This document shows positions 43,426 through 51,143 of a stretch of DNA of 64,000 bases, in pieces. The DNA lies in contig JADJEK010000001.1 in assembly GCA_016709145.1 (NCBI GenBank), forward strand, positions 1-64,000, in the 5' to 3' direction. The first letter of the stretch is position 1. The number at the start of each line of letters is the position of its first letter. The translations under genes and the position numbers were made by a program. The DNA comes from Planctomycetota bacterium. GTDB taxonomy: Bacteria > Planctomycetota > B15-G4 > JADJEK01. The notes under the pieces were generated by a model. That model did no database searches, was not told where the DNA came from, and worked only from the letters and a program-made list of their open reading frames with translations.

Positions 43426-44348
43426 TGTTGAACGGATTCCGATTGCTGCTGTGGTCCGCGCTCGGCGCGCTGCTGGCGTGGGGCTGCTGCGTCCAAGTCA
43501 ACGAGGGCGAAGTCGTCGTCGTCACGCGCTTCGGCGACCCGCGCCGCACGCTCGACTCGGCCGGCCTGTACTTCACCTGGCCGCCGCCGCTCGACACGGT
43601 CGTGCGCATCGATCGCCGCGTGCAGATCCTCGATCCCGGCTCGGGCGAGTACCTGACGAAGGACAAGAAGAACATCATCGTCGACCCGTTCATGGCGTGG
43701 CGCGTCGTCGACCACATGCGCTTCATGAAGACCGTGGGCACGATGGACGGCGCGGGCTCGCGCTTGACCGACGTGTTGCGCTCGATCACGGGCGACGTGC
43801 TCGCATCGCATCCGTTCTCGACGTTGGTGTCGATCGAAGGGCACGCCGAGGCCCTCGACGCGCTGCTCGAGAAACTGACCGCGGCCGCGAAGCGCAAATG
43901 CGAAGACAGCTTCGGCGTCGAAGTCGTCGCCGTGCGCCTGAAGCGCTTCAACTTCCCGGCGCAGAACAAGCAAGCCGTGTTCACGCGCATGCAGACCGAG
44001 CGCCAGACGATCTCCGACCAGTACCGCGCCGAAGGCGATGCCGAGTTCCAGAAGATCAAGGCCGAGGCCGATCGTCAGGTCGCCGAACTCGTCGCCGAAG
44101 CGCAGCGCAAGGCCACCGAGACGCGCGGCAACGCCGACGCCGAAGCCACGCGCATCTATGCCGAGGCGTACGGCAAGGACTCCGAGTTCTTCGCGTTCAC
44201 GAAGGGCCTCGACGTGTTCGAGACCATGCTGACCAGCCAATCCACGCTGGTCATCCCGAACGACCATCCGTTGCTGAAGCTGGTCGAGTTGTCGGTCCCG
44301 AAGAAGTCGACGAGCCCGCAGGCCGGCGACGCCTCGAAGGACCACTGA
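43425..44348 (+). CDS. HflC-like SPFH domain protein
   Basis: 307 residues. The ATG overlaps the previous stop (TGATG). One N-terminal TM (LLLWSALGALLAWGCCVQV), then VNEGEVVVVTRFGDPRRTLD and GLYFTWPPPLDTVVRIDRRV, the HflC opening. LTKDKKNIIVDPFMAWRV and SFGVEVVAVRLKRFNFPAQNK continue the SPFH domain. A coiled coil from about 205 (AEADRQVAELVAEAQRKATE) leads to FFAFTKGLDVFETML and STLVIPNDHPLLKLV. It probably assembles with the fused HflK-like domain upstream and the SPFH protein downstream. Confidence 0.88.
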   Translation: MLNGFRLLLWSALGALLAWGCCVQVNEGEVVVVTRFGDPRRTLDSAGLYFTWPPPLDTVVRIDRRVQILDPGSGEYLTKDKKNIIVDPFMAWRVVDHMRFMKTVGTMDGAGSRLTDVLRSITGDVLASHPFSTLVSIEGHAEALDALLEKLTAAAKRKCEDSFGVEVVAVRLKRFNFPAQNKQAVFTRMQTERQTISDQYRAEGDAEFQKIKAEADRQVAELVAEAQRKATETRGNADAEATRIYAEAYGKDSEFFAFTKGLDVFETMLTSQSTLVIPNDHPLLKLVELSVPKKSTSPQAGDASKDH

Positions 44349-44352
44349 CGCC

Positions 44353-45315
44353 ATGACGCAGTCGCGCGCGTTGTTCCTCGTCGGTCGTTGCCTCGGGCTC
44401 GCGTTCTGGCTCGGCCTGATCGGCTACCTCGTCGGCGGCGGCGTGTTCACCGTCGCGCAGAGCGAGATCGCGCTGGTCTATCGCTGCGGCGCGTTCTCTC
44501 GACTCGCGGCGCCCGGCATGCACTTCGCGTGGCCGCCGCCGATCGAGCGCATCGTGCGCATCCCGACCGAGACGCTCCGCATGCCGGTCGGCTTCAGCTT
44601 CACGGACCGCGTGCGCAACTTGCTGCCGACCGAGACCGAATCGCAATGGCTGACCGGCGACACCAACATCGTCGAGCTGCAAGCGATCGTGAACTACTCG
44701 CTGCACGATCCGCGCAAGAGTCTGGCGTCGCTGAACGAGCTGGAGCCCGGACCGACCGCGGCGCAACTCGGACTGCGTTCCTTCGTGATCCGCGTGGCCG
44801 TCGAGACCGCGTTCTCGGAACTCGCGTCGGGCATGACGATCGACGAGCTGATCTCGGGCGGCAAGACCCAACTCCAGCTCGACGCGCTGACGCGCGCGCA
44901 AGCTCTGCTCGATCGCCTCGACTCCGGCATCCTGTTGACGCAGATCAACATCACCGACGCGAATCCTCCGGTCGCCGCGCGCGAGGCGTTCACCGACGTC
45001 CAGAGCGCGAAGGCCGAGCGCGAGCGCCGCATCTCCGAAGCCGATGGCGAACGCCGCAAGGCGCTGCCCGACGCGCAGGCGGAAGCGGAACGGCAGATGC
45101 AGAACGCCGTGAAGTACGCCTCGGAGACGCTGTCCGAAGCGAACGGCGAAGCGAAGCGCTTCACCACGCTGCTCGAGGAAGTCGCGAAGAACCGCGATCT
45201 GGCCAAGCACCGCATGTGGCTCGACGCCATGGCGCGCATCCTCGCCAAGGGCGAGAAGGTCTTCTACGAGCCGACCGCCGACGGCAGCAGCGTGCGCGTC
45301 TGGCTCGAGAAGTGA
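44353..45315 (+). CDS. HflK-like SPFH domain protein
   Basis: 320 residues, starting four bases after the HflC-like gene. N-terminal TM (LGLAFWLGLIGYLVGGGVF), then VAQSEIALVYRCGAFSRLAA and GMHFAWPPPIERIVRIPTET, an HflK-type start. LTGDTNIVELQAIVNYSLHD (typical of HflK), SGILLTQINITDANPPVAAR, and a coiled coil 210-285 (AKAERERRISEADGERRKAL). It is the third SPFH unit of the operon. No FtsH gene is in the window, so the usual protease link cannot be confirmed here. Confidence 0.87.
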   Translation: MTQSRALFLVGRCLGLAFWLGLIGYLVGGGVFTVAQSEIALVYRCGAFSRLAAPGMHFAWPPPIERIVRIPTETLRMPVGFSFTDRVRNLLPTETESQWLTGDTNIVELQAIVNYSLHDPRKSLASLNELEPGPTAAQLGLRSFVIRVAVETAFSELASGMTIDELISGGKTQLQLDALTRAQALLDRLDSGILLTQINITDANPPVAAREAFTDVQSAKAERERRISEADGERRKALPDAQAEAERQMQNAVKYASETLSEANGEAKRFTTLLEEVAKNRDLAKHRMWLDAMARILAKGEKVFYEPTADGSSVRVWLEK

Positions 45316-45328
45316 ACGGCGCGCCGCG

Positions 45329-46795
45329 ATGGTGCGTCACGCGCTCCCGCAGGAACGCTGGCCCAGCGCCGCGGTAGCCGCGGACGCGCGCTGGTTCTCG
45401 CCGTGCTCTCTCGGCGCGCAGCGCGTCGCGTTGCGTCGCACGTGGGTACCCGCGATGGTGCCGTGGCGCGCGAGCGACGACGGCTTCGTCACGCAAGACG
45501 TCCTCGATTGGTACGCACGTTTCGCTCGCGGCAAGCCCGGCGTGCTCGTCGTCGAAGCCACCGGCATCCGCGACGTGCCCAGCGGACCGCTGTTGCGCGC
45601 GGGTCATGATCGTTTCGTTCCCGGACTCACGCAACTCGCCGACGTCGTGCGCGAGCACTCGGGCGGCGCGACGCGGTTGTTGGTGCAGCTCATCGACTTC
45701 CTCGCGATCCGACGCCGACCCGAGCCATCCGCGTTCTTCGCGCGCTTCCTGCGCGTCGACCATGCGTTGCGTGACCGCGTGCTCGCGGCGACCGGCGACG
45801 CCGAGCTCGCCTCGGCGTCCGAGGATCGACTGCGCGCGTGGTTCACGACCGCGCCACGTGCCGCGATCGACAGGACGCTCGATGCGCGCGAGCGCGAGGC
45901 CCTCGACTTCGGCGCGCGCGAACGCGTGACGGACTTGCACTTGCCGCACGTGCGTGAGCTGCCGCGCGTGCTGCCGGAGTTGTTCGCGGCCGCCGCGGCT
46001 CGCGTCGAAGCCGCGGGCTGCGACGGCGTCGAGCTCCACTACGCGCACGCGTACACGATGGCGTCGTTCCTCTCGCGGACGAACGATCGCGACGACGGTT
46101 ACGGCGGCTCGCTCGCGGGTCGCATGCGTTTGCCGCTCGAGGTCCACGCCGCCGTGCGCGCGCGCGTCGCTGCGGGGTTCGTCGTCGGTTGTCGCTTCCT
46201 CGGCGACGAAGTGATCGACGGCGGCTCGCGCCTCGACGACGCGGTCGCGATCGGCGTCGCGTTCGCGCGGGCCGGCATGGACTTCCTGTCGATCTCGAAG
46301 GGCGGGAAGTTCGACGACGCGAAGCAACCGAAGGTCGGCGAGGCGGCCTATCCGTACACGGGGAAGAGCGGCCACGAGTGCATGCCGACCGTGACGATCG
46401 ACGAGCGCGGTCCGTTCTCGCGCAACGTGCCGCTCGCGGCGGCGATCCGCGCCGCGGTGCGCGCGGAGGGCTTCGCCACGCCCGTCGTCACGGCCGGGGG
46501 GATCGCGACGTTTTCGCAAGCCGAGCGCGTCCTCGAGCTCGGCGAGGCCGACTTCGTCGCGGCGGCGCGGCAATCGCTCGCGGATCCGGACTGGTTCGAA
46601 AAGGTCCGACTCGGCAAGGGCGACGAGGTGCGCCGGTGCAAGTTCACGAACTACTGCGAAGCGCTCGATCAGCAGCACAAGCAGGTGACGTGTCAGTTGT
46701 GGGATCGGACGTTCGATCCGGCGGATGCGGGCGTCGCGAAGTCACCCGACGGTCGCCGGCGGCTGGTCGCGCCCGACGCGCCCGACGCATCTTGA
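45329..46795 (+). CDS. Old yellow enzyme-type FMN-dependent NADH:flavin oxidoreductase
   Basis: 488 residues. TIM-barrel OYE features: the N-terminal NRTWVPAM-like stretch (LRRTWVPAMVPW), VVEATGIRDVPSGPLL, GCDGVELHYAHAYTMASFLS (substrate-binding His), NDRDDGYGGSLAGRMRLPLE, VVTAGGIATFSQAERVLELG and DFVAAARQSLADPDWFEKV. After the barrel, RRCKFTNYCEALDQQHKQVTC supplies clustered Cys residues as in OYE proteins with an iron-sulfur site, although there is no second flavoprotein domain. Starts 14 bases after the HflK-like gene, so it may be the operon's last gene. Substrate unknown. Confidence 0.82.
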   Translation: MVRHALPQERWPSAAVAADARWFSPCSLGAQRVALRRTWVPAMVPWRASDDGFVTQDVLDWYARFARGKPGVLVVEATGIRDVPSGPLLRAGHDRFVPGLTQLADVVREHSGGATRLLVQLIDFLAIRRRPEPSAFFARFLRVDHALRDRVLAATGDAELASASEDRLRAWFTTAPRAAIDRTLDAREREALDFGARERVTDLHLPHVRELPRVLPELFAAAAARVEAAGCDGVELHYAHAYTMASFLSRTNDRDDGYGGSLAGRMRLPLEVHAAVRARVAAGFVVGCRFLGDEVIDGGSRLDDAVAIGVAFARAGMDFLSISKGGKFDDAKQPKVGEAAYPYTGKSGHECMPTVTIDERGPFSRNVPLAAAIRAAVRAEGFATPVVTAGGIATFSQAERVLELGEADFVAAARQSLADPDWFEKVRLGKGDEVRRCKFTNYCEALDQQHKQVTCQLWDRTFDPADAGVAKSPDGRRRLVAPDAPDAS

Positions 46796-46883
46796 GCACA
46801 CTCGAGAATGCTGCGGAAAAACCGCGAGACGAATTCGCTCCGGACTCGAATCAGGTCGCAGTCCATTCGCAAAGGAGATCCCC

Positions 46884-47489
46884 ATGTTCCGTGTTTCGTC
46901 CCTCGTCCTCGTGGCCGCATCGGCGCTCGGCCTGTTCGCCCAGAACCCGCCCCACGCCAACCAGAACGTCGAGCGCGCGTTGTCGCGCGTCGTGTTCTTC
47001 GATTGGTCGAAGTCGAACGGCTCGACGTCGAACCTCGTGCGCAGCGAAGTGTTCGTCGAGTACGGCGCGCCGACTTGGAAGGCCGAGTTCGAAGCGGCCG
47101 CCACGCGCATTCCGGCCGGCACGCGGCTGCGTCTCGGCAAGGACACTTGGACCACCCTCGAGACGTGGAACGACCTCGACTTCGGCGGGACGAAGCTGCC
47201 GGCCGGCAGTTACGGCCTGTGCTTGTCGAAGGGCGAGGGCGACGCGTGGTCGTTGATCGCGTTCGATCGGGCCGCGTTGTTCGCGCAACGGCTCGAAGCC
47301 AATTGGCCGGCCGAGGCGCGCGGCGGCATCGAGCTCCCGCTGACCGTGACGCGCTCGGACGAGATCGCGGCGGCGATGGAACTTCGCCTCGTGCCAGCCG
47401 CAGACGTCGACGAATCGCACGCGGTGACGCTCGAACTCGCGTTCGGCCCACTCGAAGCCAAGACCGGGTTCAAGGTCCTCGGCCTCTAA
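46884..47489 (+). CDS. Exported DUF2911 family protein
   Basis: 201 residues from ATG 46884, with AAAGGAGAT 6-14 bases upstream, one of the best ribosome sites here. Signal peptide (VSSLVLVAASALGLFAQ). The DUF2911 pattern is visible: SEVFVEYGAPTWK, RLRLGKDTWTTLETWNDLDF, GGTKLPAGSYGLCLSKG, then ALELAFGPLEAKTGFKVL near the end. Members are periplasmic beta-sandwich proteins of unknown role. Single gene. Confidence 0.78.
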   Translation: MFRVSSLVLVAASALGLFAQNPPHANQNVERALSRVVFFDWSKSNGSTSNLVRSEVFVEYGAPTWKAEFEAAATRIPAGTRLRLGKDTWTTLETWNDLDFGGTKLPAGSYGLCLSKGEGDAWSLIAFDRAALFAQRLEANWPAEARGGIELPLTVTRSDEIAAAMELRLVPAADVDESHAVTLELAFGPLEAKTGFKVLGL

Positions 47490-47567
47490 TCGCTGGACGC
47501 CCGAGCCCAACCCGCCGACCAGCCACGACTTGAACCGGACGCGATTGCCGGCGGTGATCTCGTCCGG

Positions 47568-48473
47568 ATGTCGACGCTCGCCCCTCGGCCGTGGCGAGTG
47601 GTCGCGACCTCCTCGTCGGGCTTTACACCTCGCGTTCGTCTGGGTTCGATGCGCGCCTTTCCGGGTTCCCCTCGGCTGGACACCTTGCGCGACTCGTCCG
47701 ACCCCGCTCAATGTCCGCGCGTCGAGCCGCGTCGCGCTCGCGATGACGCGGAGGTCTGTCTCACGCTGCGCCACGAGTTCGCCTACGCATTCGCGGGCGA
47801 CGCGTTGCGCGGCGCGCGCCGCGTACTCGAGGTCGGTTGCGGCGAGGGCTACGGCGCGTCCGTGCTGGCGCGATCGTTCGACCACGTGCATTGCGTCGAC
47901 ATCGGCCGCGACGTGCTCGATCGCGCCAAGCTCGCGACGTCGGCCAAGAACGTCGCGTTCTCGCACTACGACGGCGAGCGCCTGCCGTTCGCGGATCGGA
48001 GTTTCGACGGCTTGGTGTCGTTCCAGGTCATCGAGCACGTCGCCGATCCGGCGGCGTTCGCACGCGAACTCGCGCGCGTGCTGAAGCCCGCCGCGGCCGC
48101 GGTGTTGACGACACCGAGCCGCACGTATCGCCTCGACCCGGGGCAAGTGCCGTGGAACCGCTTCCACCTGCGCGAGTACACGGCGGCCGAGTTCGAGAGC
48201 GTGCTGCGCACCGCGTTCGACTCCGTCGTCGTGCGCGGCATCCGCGGCTCGGAGCGCGCGCAAGCGCTCGAGCACGAGCGCGTCCGCCCCGCGCGCGAAG
48301 GCAAGAAGCGCCGCGTCGCACCCCCGCGAACGGGGATCAAGGGCTGGCTCGACAGGGTGCGGACGATCGGGCGCAAGGACGCCCCGTTCGGGCCGCACGA
48401 CTTCGCCGTGATCGAGTCCGATCTCGACGCTCAATCCCTCGACCTGCTGGCGGTCTGCGCCACACGCGGCTGA
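47568..48473 (+). CDS. SAM-dependent methyltransferase (UbiE-like)
   Basis: 301 residues from ATG 47568; the internal ATG 47649 is an alternative, since the first ~30 residues are Arg-rich and unlike the family. ARRVLEVGCGEGYGASVLAR is motif I, CVDIGRDVLDRAKL motif II, FSHYDGERLPFADRSFDGLV motif III, IEHVADPAAFARELARVLKP motif IV, then TTPSRTYRLD. The HLREYTAAEFESVL stretch is common in methyltransferases next to glycan genes. Substrate unknown. Confidence 0.82.
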   Translation: MSTLAPRPWRVVATSSSGFTPRVRLGSMRAFPGSPRLDTLRDSSDPAQCPRVEPRRARDDAEVCLTLRHEFAYAFAGDALRGARRVLEVGCGEGYGASVLARSFDHVHCVDIGRDVLDRAKLATSAKNVAFSHYDGERLPFADRSFDGLVSFQVIEHVADPAAFARELARVLKPAAAAVLTTPSRTYRLDPGQVPWNRFHLREYTAAEFESVLRTAFDSVVVRGIRGSERAQALEHERVRPAREGKKRRVAPPRTGIKGWLDRVRTIGRKDAPFGPHDFAVIESDLDAQSLDLLAVCATRG

Positions 48474-48559
48474 TTCGGCCGCTGGCGTTGATCGGCGCCG
48501 ACTCGTACCTTCGAAGCCTCGAACTGACACCGCCCCCGAGTCCTGAGGAACGCATCCCC

Positions 48560-49954
48560 ATGCGACCGTTCGCGAACACCATCCTGGCCGCCGCCGCGGC
48601 CGTGCTGCTCGGCTCCTGCTGCACCGATCCCGTCGACTCCACCTCGTACTTCTGCATCGGTGAGATGTCGGTCGACGACGAGGTCGGGCTCGGCAACCAA
48701 TACGCCCCGAACATCGTCGCCGAGTACGACGGTCCGTACCACGACCCCGAGGCCTACCAGTACCTGAACGGTCTGATCATGGAGATGGTCACGCACAGCG
48801 TGCGAGCCAAGGACTTCCCCTGGAAGTTCACGATCCTGAACTCGTCGACGCCGAACGCGTTCGCAGTGCCCGGCGGTCACATCTACATCACGCGCGGCCT
48901 GCTCGCCGCGATGGAGACCGAGGGCCAGTTCATCTCGGTCATGGGCCACGAGCTCGGCCACGTCGAGCATCGCCACAGCCATCAGCAGATGGGACGTCAG
49001 ACGATCGGCTCGGTCGTGATCGGCGCGATCGACACCGCCGAGAGTTCACTCGCCGGCGGCGCGACGCAGGGCATGGGCGCGCAACTCGGCGCGATCGGGA
49101 CGCAACTGCTGTTGCTGCGTTACGACCGCGGACAGGAAACGCAGTCCGACCTGCGCGGCATCTACTACGCCGCGACCATGGGCTACGACCCGATGGAGGG
49201 CAAGAAGACCTTCGAGTACTTCCAGAAGCTCGAAGAACAAATGGGCGCCGACGAGGTCGAGTTCTTGCGCACGCACCCGCTGAACGAGAACCGCGTGGCC
49301 GAGATCGACGCGCAAGTGCGCACCACTCATCCCGAACTCGTCGACAAGCCGAAGGCCTCGTTCCGGCCGTACAAGGACAACAACTCCAAGTTCGCCGTGA
49401 TCGCGAAGCGCATCGCCGCGGTCGAGCCGACCTACGAGACCTACGACCAAGCCATGACGACCCTCGGCGAGGGTCTGCAGAAGAACGACAAGGCCAAGGT
49501 GCAAACGGCGCTCGGCGCGATGAAGGACTGCGCGGCGAAAGTCCCCAACGAACCGCTGTTCCTGACCGGCGTCGGACTCGCGCAATTCGCGCTCGAAGAC
49601 CTCGGCGCCGCGAAGGCCTCGCTCGGCAAGGCCGTGCAACTCGACGACAGCCGCGGTCAGTCCTACAAGCTGTTCGCGCCCAACTACTACCTCGGCCTCG
49701 TGCTGCATGACTCGAAGGACTTCAACGGCGGCCTCGCCGCGCTGAAGAAGGCGTCCGCACTGTTCCCGATGAACCCCGCTCCGTTGTTCTTCTGCGGCGT
49801 CTGCGCCGAGGAACTGAAGCAGGCGTCGGAAGCCTCGAAGTACTACCAGCAGGTCGTCGAACTCGAGGGCAACCCCGAGGGCCAGTACACGAAGAAGGCG
49901 AACGAGCGCCTGTCCGCTCTCGGCGGCGGCTCCAAGGCTTCGGCCGCGCGCTGA
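48560..49954 (+). CDS. M48-family zinc metalloprotease lipoprotein with TPR repeats (BepA/YfgC-like)
   Basis: 464 residues. Lipobox LLGSC with Cys20. Peptidase domain: NAFAVPGGHIYITRGLLAAM, then MGHELGHVEHRHS with the HExxH zinc site, and RGQETQSDLRG with the Glu that is the third ligand. RTHPLNENRVAEI is the HP element of M48 proteins. Residues about 310-450 are TPR helices (ALEDLGAAKASLGKAVQLDD; EASKYYQQVVELEGNPEGQY). The layout matches BepA-type proteases of outer-membrane quality control. The next gene starts inside its stop (TGATG). Confidence 0.88.
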   Translation: MRPFANTILAAAAAVLLGSCCTDPVDSTSYFCIGEMSVDDEVGLGNQYAPNIVAEYDGPYHDPEAYQYLNGLIMEMVTHSVRAKDFPWKFTILNSSTPNAFAVPGGHIYITRGLLAAMETEGQFISVMGHELGHVEHRHSHQQMGRQTIGSVVIGAIDTAESSLAGGATQGMGAQLGAIGTQLLLLRYDRGQETQSDLRGIYYAATMGYDPMEGKKTFEYFQKLEEQMGADEVEFLRTHPLNENRVAEIDAQVRTTHPELVDKPKASFRPYKDNNSKFAVIAKRIAAVEPTYETYDQAMTTLGEGLQKNDKAKVQTALGAMKDCAAKVPNEPLFLTGVGLAQFALEDLGAAKASLGKAVQLDDSRGQSYKLFAPNYYLGLVLHDSKDFNGGLAALKKASALFPMNPAPLFFCGVCAEELKQASEASKYYQQVVELEGNPEGQYTKKANERLSALGGGSKASAAR

Positions 49955-51048
49955 TGGCCGACGCGCCGACGAGTTCGCGCACGTCGAAGTCCCGGGCGCG
50001 CGTCGTCGTCGCGATCGCGACGCCGCTCGTCCTCGTCGCGCTACTCGAGTTCGCCGTGGTCACGCTCGGACTCGCACCGCCGGCGCCGGCGGCGATGGAG
50101 ATCTGGGATTCGAAGGAAGACCGTCAATTCACCGACGGCGCATCGGCGTTCCGGTTCCGCCGCGAGTGGTTGTGGGAGCCGAGGCCCGGCGCCGAGATCT
50201 TCGGCGATCGCATCAACGACGACGGCTATCGCGGTCCACGCGCCGCGCTCGCGAAGACGCCGGAGCGACTTCGCATCGCGACACTCGGCGATTCGACGAC
50301 GTTCGGCTTCGGTCTGCCGGAGCGGGACTCTTGGTCGCGCCGCCTCGAGGATGCCCTGCGCGCTCGCGGCATCGATGCCGAGGTCCTGAACTTCGGCTGC
50401 GTCGGCTACACGCTCGCGCAGGGAACCGCGCTGCTGCATGGCCGCGTGCGTGCGTACGAACCCGACGTCGTGATCCTCGCGTTCGGCGCGGTGAACGAGC
50501 AATTCGCCGCGCGATCCGGCATGACCGACGCGGAGAAGATCCTGTTCCTGGCATCGGTCCGCGCGCGAGCCGCCGCGTTCCTGACGCGGTACGCGACGGT
50601 GCGATGGATTCGCACCTCGTTCTCGCGATCGGAAGTGTCCCTCGGCGGCGACAGCGCCGCGACTGCGACGAAGGCCCGCGTTCCGCTGGCCGAGTTCCCG
50701 ACGCTGTTTTCCATCGCGCGTCATGAGCTGCCACCGACGACGAAGCTCGTGCTGGTCTCGCCGCCGCGCCGCGCCGATGGCGAGAGCAACATGCCGGCCA
50801 CGCTCGACTACACGCGCTCGCTCCTCGACACTGCGCAGCGGATGGGCCTCGCGTGCGCGAACGTCTACGACGTGTTCCGCGACCGCGACGTCGCCGCGTT
50901 CGGCGCGGTCCAGACCAAGACCCTCGCGCAGCATGCGACGTCGCCGCTGTTCATCGATCCGTGGCATCCGTCGGCGGACGGTCACGCGCTGTACGCGAAC
51001 ACGGTGCTCGACGCGCTGGTCGCGAACGGTCTCATCCCGGAGAAGTGA
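49954..51048 (+). CDS. Membrane-anchored SGNH/GDSL hydrolase
   Basis: 364 residues, starting in the protease stop (TGATG). N-terminal TM (VVVAIATPLVLVALLEFAVV). SGNH blocks: RIATLGDSTTFGFGLPERDS (block I Ser), NFGCVGYTLAQG (block II Gly), VVILAFGAVNEQF (block III Asn), and IDPWHPSADGHALYA near the end (block V Asp-x-x-His). An extracytoplasmic esterase/deacetylase type is likely; substrate unknown. Co-translated with the M48 protease lipoprotein. Confidence 0.85.
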   Translation: MADAPTSSRTSKSRARVVVAIATPLVLVALLEFAVVTLGLAPPAPAAMEIWDSKEDRQFTDGASAFRFRREWLWEPRPGAEIFGDRINDDGYRGPRAALAKTPERLRIATLGDSTTFGFGLPERDSWSRRLEDALRARGIDAEVLNFGCVGYTLAQGTALLHGRVRAYEPDVVILAFGAVNEQFAARSGMTDAEKILFLASVRARAAAFLTRYATVRWIRTSFSRSEVSLGGDSAATATKARVPLAEFPTLFSIARHELPPTTKLVLVSPPRRADGESNMPATLDYTRSLLDTAQRMGLACANVYDVFRDRDVAAFGAVQTKTLAQHATSPLFIDPWHPSADGHALYANTVLDALVANGLIPEK

Positions 51049-51143
51049 CGCGCGAACCGAGCAATCGGAGGCCGTGAACTTCGGGGCTACCGAACGTGGA
51101 GCCGGGTTCGGTAGCGACCGAGCCAATCGGCAGCCCGCCCAAC

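Noticed and set aside
45435..45455. Single GGGTACCC core inside the flavin oxidoreductase gene
   Set aside because: No long palindromic arms around it; chance occurrence in coding sequence.
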